From the NCBI RefSeq assembly GCF_007858285.1, contig NZ_VFIL01000010.1, positions 1 through 64,000 on the forward strand: a DNA stretch of 64,000 bases, written 5' to 3'. Shown here piece after piece: positions 45,344 through 55,123 of the stretch. The notes beneath the pieces were generated by a model, which was not told where the DNA came from, did no database searches, and saw only the letters and a list, made by a program, of their open reading frames with translations. The first letter of the stretch is position 1. Each line of letters starts with the position of its first letter. The DNA comes from Pseudomonas brenneri (GTDB lineage Bacteria > Pseudomonadota > Gammaproteobacteria > Pseudomonadales > Pseudomonadaceae). A program made the position numbers and the translations under genes.

Positions 45344-46735
45344 ATGAACGCCATTACTCATCAGACCCATGCCTTGTCGATCAACCCCGCCACTGGCGAA
45401 ACCGTGGCCAGCTACCCGTACCAATCCGCCGCACAACTGGACGCCGCCCTCACCCGCGCCAGCAGCGCCTTTCGCAGCGGCCGCAACACCCCCGTGGCAC
45501 AACGCGCCGAACTACTCCCGGCCCTGGCCAGCGCCCTGCGCGAACAAGCCGAAACGATGGCGCAAATGATCACCCTGGAAATGGGCAAGCCCATCGCCCA
45601 GGCCCGTGGCGAAATCGAAAAATGCGCCTTGCTGGCCGAGTGGTACGCCGCCCACGGCCCGGCCATGCTCACCCCGGAACCGACGCTGGTAGACAACGGC
45701 CACGCCCAGATCGAATACCGTCCACTGGGCCCGATCCTCGCCGTGATGCCGTGGAACTTCCCGGTCTGGCAAGTGCTGCGCGGCGCCGTACCGACCATGC
45801 TCAGCGGCAACACCTACGTACTCAAACACGCGCCCAATGTGATGGGCAGTGCGTACCTGATGAAACAGGCCTTCGACAAAGCCGGTTTCGCCGAGGGCCT
45901 GTTCGAAGTGATCAACGTGACCGCCGACGGCGTATCCCAAGCCATCGCTGACCCACGCATCGCCGCCGTGACCCTCACCGGCAGCGTGCGCGCCGGCATC
46001 GCCATCGGCTCCCAGGCCGGCGCCGCGCTGAAAAAGTGTGTGCTCGAACTGGGCGGCTCCGACCCGTTCATCGTGCTCAACGACGCCGACCTCGATGCCG
46101 CCGTGCAAGCTGCCGTGATCGGACGCTTCCAGAACTCCGGCCAGGTCTGCGCCGCCGCCAAGCGCCTGATCATCGAGCAAGGCGTGGTCGAAGCCTTCAC
46201 CGCCAAGTTCCTCGACGCCAGCCGTCAACTGGTGATGGGCGACCCGACCTCAAGCGACACGTACATCGGCCCCATGGCCCGTTTCGACTTGCGCGACGAG
46301 CTGCACGGCCAGGTCCGGGCGACCCTCGACGAAGGCGCCACCCTGCTGCTCGGCGGCCACCCCATCGAAGGCGCGGGCAACTACTACGCACCCACCGTCC
46401 TGGCCAACGTCACCGACCAGATGACCTCGTTCAAACAGGAACTGTTCGGCCCCGTGGCCTCGATCATCACCGCGCGCGACGCCGAACACGCCGTGGCCCT
46501 GGCCAACGACAGCGAATTCGGCCTCACCGCCAGCCTCTTCACCGCCGACCCGCAAAAGGCACGCCGCATCGCCAACCAACTGGAAACCGGCGGCATCTTT
46601 ATCAACGCCTACAGCGTGTCCGACCCTCGGGTGGCGTTTGGCGGGGTGAAAAAGAGTGGGTTTGGCCGTGAGTTGTCGCACTTCGGCGTGCGAGAGTTCT
46701 GCAACGCGCAAACGGTATGGGTCGATCGCACGTAA
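45344..46735 (+). CDS. NAD(P)-dependent aldehyde dehydrogenase (succinate-semialdehyde type)
   Basis: A 463-residue ALDH. The catalytic Cys is C269 (NSGQVCAAAKR), the general base is E235 (LELGGSDPF), and MPWNFP (135-140) with K161 begins the cofactor site. The short N-terminus and sequence type resemble E. coli Sad/YneI succinate-semialdehyde dehydrogenases. The LysR gene next door likely controls it. ATG at 45344 chosen; upstream codons lie in promoter DNA. Confidence 0.88.
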   Translation: MNAITHQTHALSINPATGETVASYPYQSAAQLDAALTRASSAFRSGRNTPVAQRAELLPALASALREQAETMAQMITLEMGKPIAQARGEIEKCALLAEWYAAHGPAMLTPEPTLVDNGHAQIEYRPLGPILAVMPWNFPVWQVLRGAVPTMLSGNTYVLKHAPNVMGSAYLMKQAFDKAGFAEGLFEVINVTADGVSQAIADPRIAAVTLTGSVRAGIAIGSQAGAALKKCVLELGGSDPFIVLNDADLDAAVQAAVIGRFQNSGQVCAAAKRLIIEQGVVEAFTAKFLDASRQLVMGDPTSSDTYIGPMARFDLRDELHGQVRATLDEGATLLLGGHPIEGAGNYYAPTVLANVTDQMTSFKQELFGPVASIITARDAEHAVALANDSEFGLTASLFTADPQKARRIANQLETGGIFINAYSVSDPRVAFGGVKKSGFGRELSHFGVREFCNAQTVWVDRT

Positions 46736-46812
46736 TCCGACGAGATTCCTCGCCGTCCCCCAGCGTGATCGGGATATGATCAGGGCGTTTTTGACCCGGA
46801 CCGCCCTGACCT

Positions 46813-47676
46813 ATGCACGTCGACCTACAAGCGCTGTATCCCAAACTGATCCACCTGATGCTGGACACGGTTTTCGTGGTCGACCGGGACAACCAGATTG
46901 CATTTGTCAGTGATGCCTGCGAGACGCTGCTCGGTTATCGACCCGAAGAGCTGACCGGAACCCTGATCACCGACTACATGCACCCTGAAGACCTGGCGGC
47001 CACCCGGGCCTCGATTATCCGGGTGATGAACGGCCAGCCCCATGTGGACTTTCGCAACCGCTACATCCGCAAGGATGGTGGGGTGGTGCATATCCTGTGG
47101 GCAGCTTTCTGGTCCGAGGACGTCGGCGCGCGGATCGGCGTGGCACGGGACATAACGGCCCTCACCCAGGCCGAGACAGAACTGCGCTTCCTCGCCCATC
47201 ACGACCCGCTGACCGCCCTGACCAACCGCTCGCTGTTCAGCGATCGCCTGGACTCGGCCCTGCATCGGGCACGCCGCCACAGCAGCAGCCTGGCGTTGCT
47301 GTTCCTCGACCTCAACGACTTCAAAGGTATCAACGACGGTTACGGGCATGCCGCCGGCGACCGCGTACTGTGTGAAATTGCCCGGCGCCTGGAAGGTTGC
47401 GTGCGCGAAACCGACACCGTCGCGCGCATGGGTGGTGATGAATTTACCGTGCTGCTGACAGACCTGCAGTCAGAAGACGCCGTGACCGAAAAAGTGCAAC
47501 AGATCCTTGCTGTCATGGCCGCCCCCCTGGGTGCTGAATTTGGCGGGGTAACCATGCCGTCATGCAGCATCGGCGTAGCGTTGTACCCCGCCGATGGCGA
47601 AGACGCCGACACCCTGCTCAGCCATGCCGATGGTGATATGTACCGGGTGAAAAAACTGCACCGTGCGGCGGGGTGA
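46813..47676 (+). CDS. PAS-GGDEF diguanylate cyclase
   Basis: A 287-residue soluble enzyme: one PAS domain (about 8-118, MLDTVFVVDRDNQIAFVSD...) and a GGDEF domain (about 125-285). GGDEF is intact (RMGGDEFTVLL) with an RxxD inhibitory site (RETD) five residues before it, so it should make c-di-GMP and be product-inhibited. It stands alone between an ALDH and chrA. Confidence 0.92.
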   Translation: MHVDLQALYPKLIHLMLDTVFVVDRDNQIAFVSDACETLLGYRPEELTGTLITDYMHPEDLAATRASIIRVMNGQPHVDFRNRYIRKDGGVVHILWAAFWSEDVGARIGVARDITALTQAETELRFLAHHDPLTALTNRSLFSDRLDSALHRARRHSSSLALLFLDLNDFKGINDGYGHAAGDRVLCEIARRLEGCVRETDTVARMGGDEFTVLLTDLQSEDAVTEKVQQILAVMAAPLGAEFGGVTMPSCSIGVALYPADGEDADTLLSHADGDMYRVKKLHRAAG

Positions 47677-47717
47677 GGTAAAAGCCCCGATCTCATCCGC
47701 CCCAGAGAACTCTACTC

Positions 47718-48914
47718 GTGGCCAATTCCCCCACTGATCACCGCAGCAGCACCTGGTCGGTTTTCCTGATCTTCCTGCGCCTGGGCCTGACCTCCTTCGG
47801 CGGCCCCGTCGCGCACCTGGGTTATTTTCGCGACGAATTCGTCACCCGGCGCCGCTGGCTGACCGAGCGCAGTTACGCAGACCTAGTCGCCCTCTGCCAG
47901 TTCCTCCCCGGCCCGGCCAGCAGCCAGGTCGGCATCGCTCTGGGCCTGGCACGCGCGGGCTACGGCGGCGCAGTCGCGGCCTGGGTCGGTTTTACCTTGC
48001 CGTCGGCCTTGCTCCTGAGCCTGTTTGCCCTGGGCCTTACCCAGCACGGCTCGGCCATCCCGGCCGGCGCGCTGCACGGTCTCAAGGTGGTGGCCGTGGC
48101 CGTGGTCGCCCAGGCGGTGTGGGGCATGGCGCGCAACCTGTGCCGCAGCGCGGGCCGCATCAGCCTGATGCTACTGGCGACCGCCGCCGCCCTGCTGCTT
48201 CCATTTACCTGGGCCCAGGTGGCCATCATTGCCAGCGCCGGCGTAGTTGGCCTGCTGCTCTTCAAACCTGCATACGGCGGCGCCCACGAACCCCTGCCAA
48301 TCCCGATCCGCCGTCCCACGGGCGCGATGTGGCTGGCATTGTTCCTGATATTACTGGTGGGCCTGCCGCTCCTCGCCCAAGCACTGCCCAACCTCGCCTT
48401 GACCCTGATAGACGCGTTCTACCGCACCGGCTCGCTGGTATTCGGCGGCGGCCACGTAGTACTGCCGCTGCTGCAAGCCGAAGTGGTGCCGCGCCAATGG
48501 GTGAGCAACGACCTGTTCCTCGCAGGCTACGGCGCCGCCCAAGCCGTACCCGGCCCGCTGTTCAGCTTCGCCGCCTTCCTCGGCGCCGCCATCAACCCCT
48601 GGTGGGGTGGCCTGATCGCGTTGCTGGCAATCTTCGCGCCGTCGTTTTTACTGATATTCGGCGTCTTGCCCTTCTGGGAAAACCTACGCCAAAGCCCCCG
48701 CACACAAGCCGCACTGGCCGGTGTGAACGCTGCGGTGGTGGGTTTGTTACTGGCGGCGCTGTACCAGCCGGTGTGGACCAGCGCGATATTCACCGCACAA
48801 GACCTGGGCCTGGCGTTAATCGCCCTGATGGCGCTGATGCTCTGGAAACTGCCACCGTGGCTGGTGGTTGTGGGAAGCGGCGGACTGGGGTGGTTATTAA
48901 GTCTGACGCTGTGA
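47718..48914 (+). CDS. chrA: Chromate transporter, ChrA family
   Basis: A 398-residue inner-membrane protein with two CHR halves. The signature LGLTSFGGPVAHLGYF (about 21-36) is followed by PGPASSQVGIALG. The second half repeats as GSLVFGGGHVVLPLL and QAVPGPLFSFAAFLG. The family exports chromate or acts as an anion transporter. It starts 41 bases after the cyclase. No ChrB regulator is near. Confidence 0.92.
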   Translation: MANSPTDHRSSTWSVFLIFLRLGLTSFGGPVAHLGYFRDEFVTRRRWLTERSYADLVALCQFLPGPASSQVGIALGLARAGYGGAVAAWVGFTLPSALLLSLFALGLTQHGSAIPAGALHGLKVVAVAVVAQAVWGMARNLCRSAGRISLMLLATAAALLLPFTWAQVAIIASAGVVGLLLFKPAYGGAHEPLPIPIRRPTGAMWLALFLILLVGLPLLAQALPNLALTLIDAFYRTGSLVFGGGHVVLPLLQAEVVPRQWVSNDLFLAGYGAAQAVPGPLFSFAAFLGAAINPWWGGLIALLAIFAPSFLLIFGVLPFWENLRQSPRTQAALAGVNAAVVGLLLAALYQPVWTSAIFTAQDLGLALIALMALMLWKLPPWLVVVGSGGLGWLLSLTL

Positions 48915-48998
48915 AAAGCACAGCCACAGCGCCTTGCTGGCCATCCACCCACTGAGCGACACAGCCAAACGCCTCGACCGTGAAACGTCCTGCACCGG

Positions 48999-49232
48999 CT
49001 AGCCCTTCAACTCACCCGCCCGATGACTCGCCGCATCGTCATACGCCACATACAACGACTCGGCAATTTGGCTTTTGATGGCCTTGCTGGACTCCAGCCC
49101 CAACACAAAACCCTCAGCCTTACCGCCCGCGCGGTTCAAGTCTTCAAGGGTGCTGGCACCGGTGATCGCGTCCAGCAATTTGGCCGCGTGCGGGCCAACA
49201 CCCTTGGGCAGGCTGATCTGGTCGATGCTCAT
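48999..49232 (-). CDS. Small hypothetical protein with helix-hairpin-like start
   Basis: 77 residues, MSIDQISLPKGVGPHAAKLL..., ending ASHRAGELKG. LPKGVGP.AAKLLD...... resembles a helix-hairpin-helix pattern, but this is too short for assignment. Longer in-frame starts exist (to 49406) without support. No family recognised. Confidence 0.5.
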   Translation of the reverse strand: MSIDQISLPKGVGPHAAKLLDAITGASTLEDLNRAGGKAEGFVLGLESSKAIKSQIAESLYVAYDDAASHRAGELKG

Positions 49233-49436
49233 TGCGGCACCTCGGATGAAGTGAGGGATGGTGTGTTGCGCGATAGCGTGGTCATTGGCGATACCTTGAG
49301 GACTTGGGGCCGATAGCGCGCTTGGCCGCTGCCGGGGTGGCATGGTAGACCGGTATGGGGATGAGGGGGCAGTTTTCGGCCAAGAGTGGCCACTCGAACA
49401 CATCATCTGGATCGGTTGTTTTGCAAGACGAAGCAG

Positions 49437-50006
49437 TCACCGATGTTCCGCAGCCAACATTGACCTGAACTGAGAAATGATCTCTGAAGATAGCCCGGCA
49501 CCTTTGAACACTGCGCAGGTGAAGCTAACAGGTGCAGGGCCCGGAGCCGTTATGATGCCGTCTGCAACCACAGCGACTGGGCTATTTCGATAAAGCGTGC
49601 GCCCTTCATAACCTACGGCATTTTGCTTTAAGAAGTCAGCGCTGTTCGAGGTATGAGGCACCGTGTCGAGAAGCCCGGCCCTAGCAAGTGCCAGCGTTCC
49701 CCCACAAATACCGGCAAGTGTCGCTCCATTTGCACGACTGGCATGAAGAAAGTCTCGAATATCCGGTGCTTCTGCACTTTCCCAGATCATTCCGCCAATG
49801 ACGACAACAACGTCCGGTTTCCAGTCCAAACATTGTTGCAAACTGCAATCAACCGTTACAGCCAATCCACCCTGCGAGCAGAACTGCCCCGTAGTAGAAG
49901 CGAAAAACCTGACATCGATCCCGTAAAACGGGGACGCAGTTCCGGCAATGAACGCATATTCCCAGTCCGCAAAACCGGGGGTCAGTATCAATCCCACACG
50001 TGCCAT
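49437..50006 (-). CDS. DJ-1/PfpI family protein
   Basis: A 189-residue single-domain protein. The nucleophile elbow AGICGGTLALARAGLL (about 99-114) carries the family Cys, and a Glu near position 16 (DWEYAF) matches the DJ-1 charge pair. The family includes glyoxalase-III-like and stress proteins and amidotransferase-like regulators. No partner gene is near; no specific reaction can be assigned. Confidence 0.85.
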   Translation of the reverse strand: MARVGLILTPGFADWEYAFIAGTASPFYGIDVRFFASTTGQFCSQGGLAVTVDCSLQQCLDWKPDVVVVIGGMIWESAEAPDIRDFLHASRANGATLAGICGGTLALARAGLLDTVPHTSNSADFLKQNAVGYEGRTLYRNSPVAVVADGIITAPGPAPVSFTCAVFKGAGLSSEIISQFRSMLAAEHR

Positions 50007-50067
50007 CAGTCAGACTCCTCCATGAATGCCAATAACGTTTGGCGGCAACAAACATACATCAAGGGTT

Positions 50068-50124
50068 GCTTTGGGTCGATTGAAGCACCTTGCGACAGGC
50101 AGCGATCGGCCAAAAACGAACATT
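50068..50124. repeat. Dispersed palindrome, GGTCGATTG...GATCGGCC family (copy 1)
   Basis: TTTGGGTCGATTGAAGC ... GGCAGCGATCGGCCAAAAAC. An imperfect inverted repeat with relatives at 50880, 54069 and 63697, all between genes. Confidence 0.6.
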
Positions 50125-50194
50125 ACCACTAGATAAAGACAAGCTACTCCAAACACTTACATGCTAAAAACAGTTAGTTTGAGAACCTTGTCTT

Positions 50195-50605
50195 TTACAA
50201 TACTTCCATCAACTCAAATTCTTCTGCCACAAGCTCCATAGACTCGTCAAACGAGCCCTCCCTTTGGAAAAAATTTTTATGACCCTGCATCCAGTACCTA
50301 AGACTGAGATCCCCTTCGCCTTCCTTCCTTGCAAGATCTTGATCTACGTCGCAGTAACGAATGATACGCATCGAAATAACTCTAATGACACATACAGGCT
50401 CTCCCCTGCTGTTGAGAATGATGCTGTAACCGCCAATAGTTGGTGGTTCTTCTTCACGCTTGAATGACGAGAGCGAGCTACACCCGGCTGTTTTTATTCC
50501 GTTAACAACAAGCTCAGCCAGCTCATCGGCCATTTCTGGAGTATCCCCAAATTGCCATGCAATAGCTCCGGGATACTTAACCTTTAAACTATCAACTACA
50601 TTCAC
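50195..50605 (-). CDS. ASCH-domain protein
   Basis: A 136-residue protein with the ASCH pattern: WQFGDTPEMADELAELV, a G-K-T-A-like turn (NGIKTAGCSSL), strand G..SIILNSRGEPVCVIRV, and the end segment EGEGDLSLRYWMQGHKNFF. ASCH folds are PUA-like RNA- or nucleoside-binding domains; some cleave acetylcytidine. Base composition is lower in GC than its neighbours, suggesting acquisition. Function unassigned. Confidence 0.8.
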   Translation of the reverse strand: MNVVDSLKVKYPGAIAWQFGDTPEMADELAELVVNGIKTAGCSSLSSFKREEEPPTIGGYSIILNSRGEPVCVIRVISMRIIRYCDVDQDLARKEGEGDLSLRYWMQGHKNFFQREGSFDESMELVAEEFELMEVL

Positions 50606-51029
50606 AACCTCCCCCCCTTTAAATCATATTATTGGCGCCCACTAAATCGTCATGATAAAGGCTTCTGCGAAACTCAGTTGCTAGAATTTTTTATTCTAAT
50701 CCAACCTCGCTTCTTCGGACCAGATACTGCAAGCGACCTCATCGGCGTGCCAAAAAACCTTGAGCGGATGATTAGTTCGGTACCATCAATCAAGTTCGAC
50801 CGCCGCCTGCAGCGGACCGACCAACGGGCTGTTCGTTATGAATGAGTGAACGCCCCCCGGCTTCGTAAAATTTTCGAATGCTTGCCTCTGGCCGATTGAA
50901 GCCCGCCACAAAAGGCAGAAACCGGCCAAAAGCTGACGTTCAAGCCGATCAAGCGTCACCCCACCAAACTTGAGCTATCTTTCCTGCGACTCACCAGCAA
51001 AAGGTGATCCCGCAAGTAAGGATGCTTTT
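50606..51029. other. Intergenic stretch with a dispersed repeat
   Basis: About 420 bases without a supported gene. It contains copy 2 of the dispersed palindrome family at 50880-50941 and the promoter region of the DUF1254 genes. Confidence 0.5.
50880..50941. repeat. Dispersed palindrome family (copy 2)
   Basis: CTTGCCTCTGGCCGATTGAA ... GGCAGAAACCGGCCAAAAG. The opening CTCTGGCCGATTG is also found directly at the left repeat of the transposase-fosA segment (60664). Confidence 0.6.
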
Positions 51030-52493
51030 ATGAATCAATCGCCCCATCGCCTGAACCTGTTCGCACTGACGCTGCTCGGTGCACTGGCAACCACATCCCT
51101 GCTGGTGCCACCCAGCTACGCTGGCGAAGCTTCCGTTGCCGGGCCTGTCGCCGGCACCAAGGTCACCGAACCCTATGTGCGCATGATGGCGCGTGAAGCG
51201 TATTTCTGGGGTTGGCCGATGGCCAATATTTTCAACCGTCGCCAGGCCTTCAAAGACCTGCCCGAACCGGGCTTGATGGGTGGCATCGTTCCGGTCGCGC
51301 CGATCAATCGACTGTCGATGCTCAGTGATTACATTGATCCGGCGGAACGGCTGGTCGCATGCCCGAATCAGGATGTGGTGTACGGCGCGGGCAGCATCGC
51401 GCTGGATCTGGAACCGGTCGTGCTGCAAGTGCCGGACTTCGGCAGCCGTTTTTGGGTGTATCAGGTGGTGGATCTACGCTCCGATAGCTTTGCCGAACTC
51501 GGCAAGATGTACGGCAGCAAACCCGGCTTCTATCTGCTGGTTGGCCCTGACTGGAATGGCAAGGTGCCTGCGGGCATCACCAAAGTCTTTCGGGCACGTA
51601 CCAGCACCGGCTTCGTGATTCCCCGAGTGTTCCAGGACGATACCGCAGCCGACCGCACAGCCATTCAAGCGTCGCTGTCGGGCGTGGATATGTACCCGTT
51701 GTCGCAATACGACGGCAAGGTCAAACACCGGGACTGGGCGAAACTGCCAAAATTCCCGGCGCAGGCGGCGGGCAGCGGCGAAACCAAATGGGTGATGCCG
51801 GAGAAATTCTTCGACGAGTTGCCGGCGCTACTCAAGGACGCCAAACCGTTGCCGGGCGAAGAAGCCCGCTACGCGCAGATGGCCACCCTCGCGGCCATCG
51901 CCAAGGCTGATCCGCAACTGAAAGCGGCGATGATCGATGAAGCGAAAAAAGCCGACAGCGAAGTGATCGATCCGCTGTTGCAGTTCCGCAACTATGGCCT
52001 ACAACTGCCGGATCACTGGAGCACCATCAGCAACGGTGCAGCGTTTGGCACCGACTACTTCAGCCGTACCGCCGTGGCGCGCTCGAATATTTTCGTCAAC
52101 CAACAGAAAGAGACCAAATACTTCTATCAGGACTTGGACAAGTCCGGTACGCGTCTCAATGGGCTGAACAGCTACTCCGTGACCTTTGCCAAGGGGCAAC
52201 TGCCGCCGGTTAAAGGCTTCTGGTCGCTGACCCTGTACAACGAGCAGCACTTCTTTTCCCCGAATGACCTTAAGCGCTATTCGATCGGCACCAAGAACAA
52301 ATCACTGCAGGCCAATGCCGATGGTTCGTTGACGATTTACGTGCAGAGCGAATCACCGGGCAAGGACAAGGAAAGCAATTGGCTGCCGACGCCCCAAGGT
52401 GCTGATTTCTCGCTGTACATCCGCGCCTACTGGCCTGAACCGGCCGCGCTGAATGGCCAGTGGGTGCCCCCAGCCGTACTGAAAACCAATTGA
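51030..52493 (+). CDS. Exported DUF1254/DUF1214 protein (first of pair)
   Basis: A 487-residue protein with a Sec signal peptide (about 1-32, ending SYAGEA). It has the N-terminal DUF1254 (WGWPMANIFNRR..., PNQDVVYGAGSIALD) and C-terminal DUF1214 (GFWSLTLYNEQHFF, IGTKNKSL...). The biochemical role of this two-domain family is unknown; the proteins are periplasmic and often duplicated. It starts at 51030, after AAGGA. The second gene follows after 19 bases. Confidence 0.85.
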   Translation: MNQSPHRLNLFALTLLGALATTSLLVPPSYAGEASVAGPVAGTKVTEPYVRMMAREAYFWGWPMANIFNRRQAFKDLPEPGLMGGIVPVAPINRLSMLSDYIDPAERLVACPNQDVVYGAGSIALDLEPVVLQVPDFGSRFWVYQVVDLRSDSFAELGKMYGSKPGFYLLVGPDWNGKVPAGITKVFRARTSTGFVIPRVFQDDTAADRTAIQASLSGVDMYPLSQYDGKVKHRDWAKLPKFPAQAAGSGETKWVMPEKFFDELPALLKDAKPLPGEEARYAQMATLAAIAKADPQLKAAMIDEAKKADSEVIDPLLQFRNYGLQLPDHWSTISNGAAFGTDYFSRTAVARSNIFVNQQKETKYFYQDLDKSGTRLNGLNSYSVTFAKGQLPPVKGFWSLTLYNEQHFFSPNDLKRYSIGTKNKSLQANADGSLTIYVQSESPGKDKESNWLPTPQGADFSLYIRAYWPEPAALNGQWVPPAVLKTN

Positions 52494-52512
52494 CCAGAAC
52501 AGGACGTTCGCG

Positions 52513-54003
52513 ATGAGCACATTTGCAAAATCACTGACTGCAACGGGCCTGGCCATCTCGATCAGCCTCAGCGCCCAGGCGGCCACGCACTATGAACAGT
52601 TGGCCGATCTGCCTTTTGCCGGCGGCTATCCAACACTGGAGGGCGTGGCGCAACTGCAAAACGAATTGCTTTTCCAGCGTGCCGTGCAGTCGTACATCTG
52701 GGCACTGCCGGCGTTGAACATGTACGCCATGAAAGAAGGTTCGGAAAAAGCCTTCGGTGCCGGCTACAACGTGCTGCCGATCTGGAAGGACCGCCTCAAC
52801 GCCAAGACCCGCGTCACCACGCCCAATTCCGACGTGATCTATGCCATGGGCTATCTGGATCTCAAGCAGGACGGCCCGATGGTGATCGAAGTCCCGCCAG
52901 GCTTGCAGGGCATTCTCGATGACTTCTTCCAACGGCCGATCTGCTCCGAGGGCCAGATCGAAGGTCGCCAATGGTGTGGTGATGTCGGGCTGCCGGGACC
53001 GGACAAAGGCAAGGGTGCCAAGTATCTGGTGCTGCCACCGGACTACAAGGGCGAGGTACCGCCGGGCTACCTGACTTACCGCTCGCGCACTTACGGTGTG
53101 TTCGTGTTCTGGCGCGGATTCTTCAAGGACCCGAAACAACTGGAGGCACCGGTCGCAGTCATGGAGCAGACGCGCATCTATCCACTGGGCAAACAGGCCA
53201 CGGCCAAAGCGATGGAATTCCCCAACGCCTCGAAAACTCCAGTCAACATGCTCTACCCCTCCGACGGCAGTGCGTTCGACATGCTGTCGCGGTTCATCGA
53301 TCACGAATACGTTGACCCGCAAGACATGGAAATGCGCGGCATGCTCGCCGCTCTGGGTATCGTTAAAGGCAAACCGTTCAAACCGGAGCCAGCCACCCGC
53401 GACCTGCTCGACAAGGCAGCGAAAACCGCCAGCAAGATCGGCCATGCCATTTCCTACACGCCGCAAACCATTGTCGCCAATGGCACCTGGTATCCGGATC
53501 GCAAGTGGTTGAACGTATTCCCCGGCAATGCGACGTTCACCGCCGACACCTTCAATTACATCGACCCGCGCACCGGTTTTTTCACCAATGCCTACTCGGC
53601 CAGCCCGGGCATGGCGGTGAACATGGAAAACGTCGGTGCCAAGTACCCGGCCACCTTCGTCGATGCCAAAGGCCAATTCCTGTCCGGCAGCAACAGCTAC
53701 TCGCTGAACCTGCCCAAAGGCATTCCGGCGGCATTGTTCTGGTCGGTGACGGCGTATGACTCGATCACTGCATCAGGCCTGGATAACGGCCAGCCGTTCC
53801 CGTCGCTGAACACCATGGACAAGCCCGTCACCAACGCCGACGGCTCGATCGATGTGCATTTCGGCCCGAACTCACCGGGCGCCGGCAAAAACTGGATCAA
53901 AACCCTGCCGGGCGAAGGCTACTTCGTGATTCTGCGGTTATATGGCCCGACCAAGGCGTTCTTCGACAAGGCATGGAAACCGGGGGATTTGATCAAGCAA
54001 TGA
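52513..54003 (+). CDS. Exported DUF1254/DUF1214 protein (second of pair)
   Basis: A 496-residue paralogue with signal peptide (about 1-23, SLSAQAATHYE). The same core text is visible: TTPNSDVIYAMGYLDL and ALFWSVTAYDSITASGLDN. Sequence identity to the first gene is low, so the pair is an old duplication or two partner subunits. AGGACG lies 8 bases before the ATG. Confidence 0.85.
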   Translation: MSTFAKSLTATGLAISISLSAQAATHYEQLADLPFAGGYPTLEGVAQLQNELLFQRAVQSYIWALPALNMYAMKEGSEKAFGAGYNVLPIWKDRLNAKTRVTTPNSDVIYAMGYLDLKQDGPMVIEVPPGLQGILDDFFQRPICSEGQIEGRQWCGDVGLPGPDKGKGAKYLVLPPDYKGEVPPGYLTYRSRTYGVFVFWRGFFKDPKQLEAPVAVMEQTRIYPLGKQATAKAMEFPNASKTPVNMLYPSDGSAFDMLSRFIDHEYVDPQDMEMRGMLAALGIVKGKPFKPEPATRDLLDKAAKTASKIGHAISYTPQTIVANGTWYPDRKWLNVFPGNATFTADTFNYIDPRTGFFTNAYSASPGMAVNMENVGAKYPATFVDAKGQFLSGSNSYSLNLPKGIPAALFWSVTAYDSITASGLDNGQPFPSLNTMDKPVTNADGSIDVHFGPNSPGAGKNWIKTLPGEGYFVILRLYGPTKAFFDKAWKPGDLIKQ

Positions 54004-54068
54004 TCTGAACTGCGTCTGAACGACATGAGTGCATGAATGCATTCATGTCTTCGGCGTTCTTGACCGAC

Positions 54069-54110
54069 AGCTTTGGGTCGATTACTGCCTGTCGCAAGAA
54101 GCAGCAAACA
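54069..54110. repeat. Dispersed palindrome family (copy 3)
   Basis: CTTTGGGTCGATTACTGCCTG ... GAAGCAGC, related to the copy at 50068. Confidence 0.5.
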
Positions 54111-54117
54111 AGTATCG

Positions 54118-55008
54118 TCACCCATCCTGTAGAGCGGCACCTGCCAGCCACATCAGGAACGCACTCACATGCACCTGCCGCTCCCGTCCTGGCACGCACA
54201 CCGCAACGTAACGCGGACCAGGCAGGCTTACTTCTGGTCTATAGGCCACTAATTCTCCATCCCTGAGGCTGTCGGCTACCAGTACATTGCTTGCCAGCAC
54301 CAGCCCATGACCCGCAATCGCAGCGCTCAAAGCAAAATGCTCATCGTCGAACTCACGCATCTGCGCCGTTTCGAGCCAGGTCTGGCATTCTGCGGCCGCG
54401 CACCAGCTTTCCCAGTTGATTGAAAATGCTCCCGGGATTTTCCAGTGCAGGTTGATCAGTTCGATCTGATTTACATTCAGCGAGGCCACCAGACCTGGGG
54501 CGCCGTAAGCCGAGAATTGCTCGTTCATTAGCGCCTGACAGAACAACTTCGGGTCATCGCGGCTGACCGAGCGAATAGCAAGATCGATGCTGGAATCACG
54601 CAGCAGATCGACTAGTTCGTTACGGGTATCGACCCGCACATTGACGTGTGGAAAGCTCCGATAGAAACCACCCAGCCGTGGAATCAGCCAGGCTGCCGCC
54701 AAGCCCGGCGTAGTGGAAATGGTCAGGGTTTGGGGAACAGTGTCCGGATAGAAAGCCTCCAGGCTGCGGCGAATGTCTAATAAGGCGCGATGAGTCTGGC
54801 GATAGAGCAACTCGCCCTCTTCGGTCAATGCCACACCTTGTCCAGTCCGCTTGAACAGCATCGCTCCGAGGCGGGCTTCCAGCGCCTTGACCTGGTGGGA
54901 AATGGCCGCGGGGGTGACAGATAGCTCCTCAGCTGCCGCTTTAAAACTACCCAGTCGCGCAGCCGACTCGAAGGTGCGCAGCGCGTTAAGCGCAAGAGTG
55001 GAAAACAC
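54118..55008 (-). CDS. LysR-family regulator, likely controls the PACE gene
   Basis: A 296-residue GcvA-like LysR protein starting at GTG 55008 (AGGGA upstream), FSTLALNALRTFESAARLGSF, then SVTPAAISHQVKALE. A longer frame to 55047 is possible. Divergent from a PACE exporter gene with a 115-base gap; in Acinetobacter a LysR protein (AceR) likewise controls the PACE gene aceI. Confidence 0.87.
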   Translation of the reverse strand: MFSTLALNALRTFESAARLGSFKAAAEELSVTPAAISHQVKALEARLGAMLFKRTGQGVALTEEGELLYRQTHRALLDIRRSLEAFYPDTVPQTLTISTTPGLAAAWLIPRLGGFYRSFPHVNVRVDTRNELVDLLRDSSIDLAIRSVSRDDPKLFCQALMNEQFSAYGAPGLVASLNVNQIELINLHWKIPGAFSINWESWCAAAECQTWLETAQMREFDDEHFALSAAIAGHGLVLASNVLVADSLRDGELVAYRPEVSLPGPRYVAVCVPGRERQVHVSAFLMWLAGAALQDG

Positions 55009-55123
55009 GCATCGTTCCCTAGATGAATTGAATTGATGAGCATTCAATTTATCTCATTTTTCTTGGTGTGTACGCAGCGATACCGTCGCAGGTATTCGAT
55101 CTACCCACCCTTGGGAAAACACC

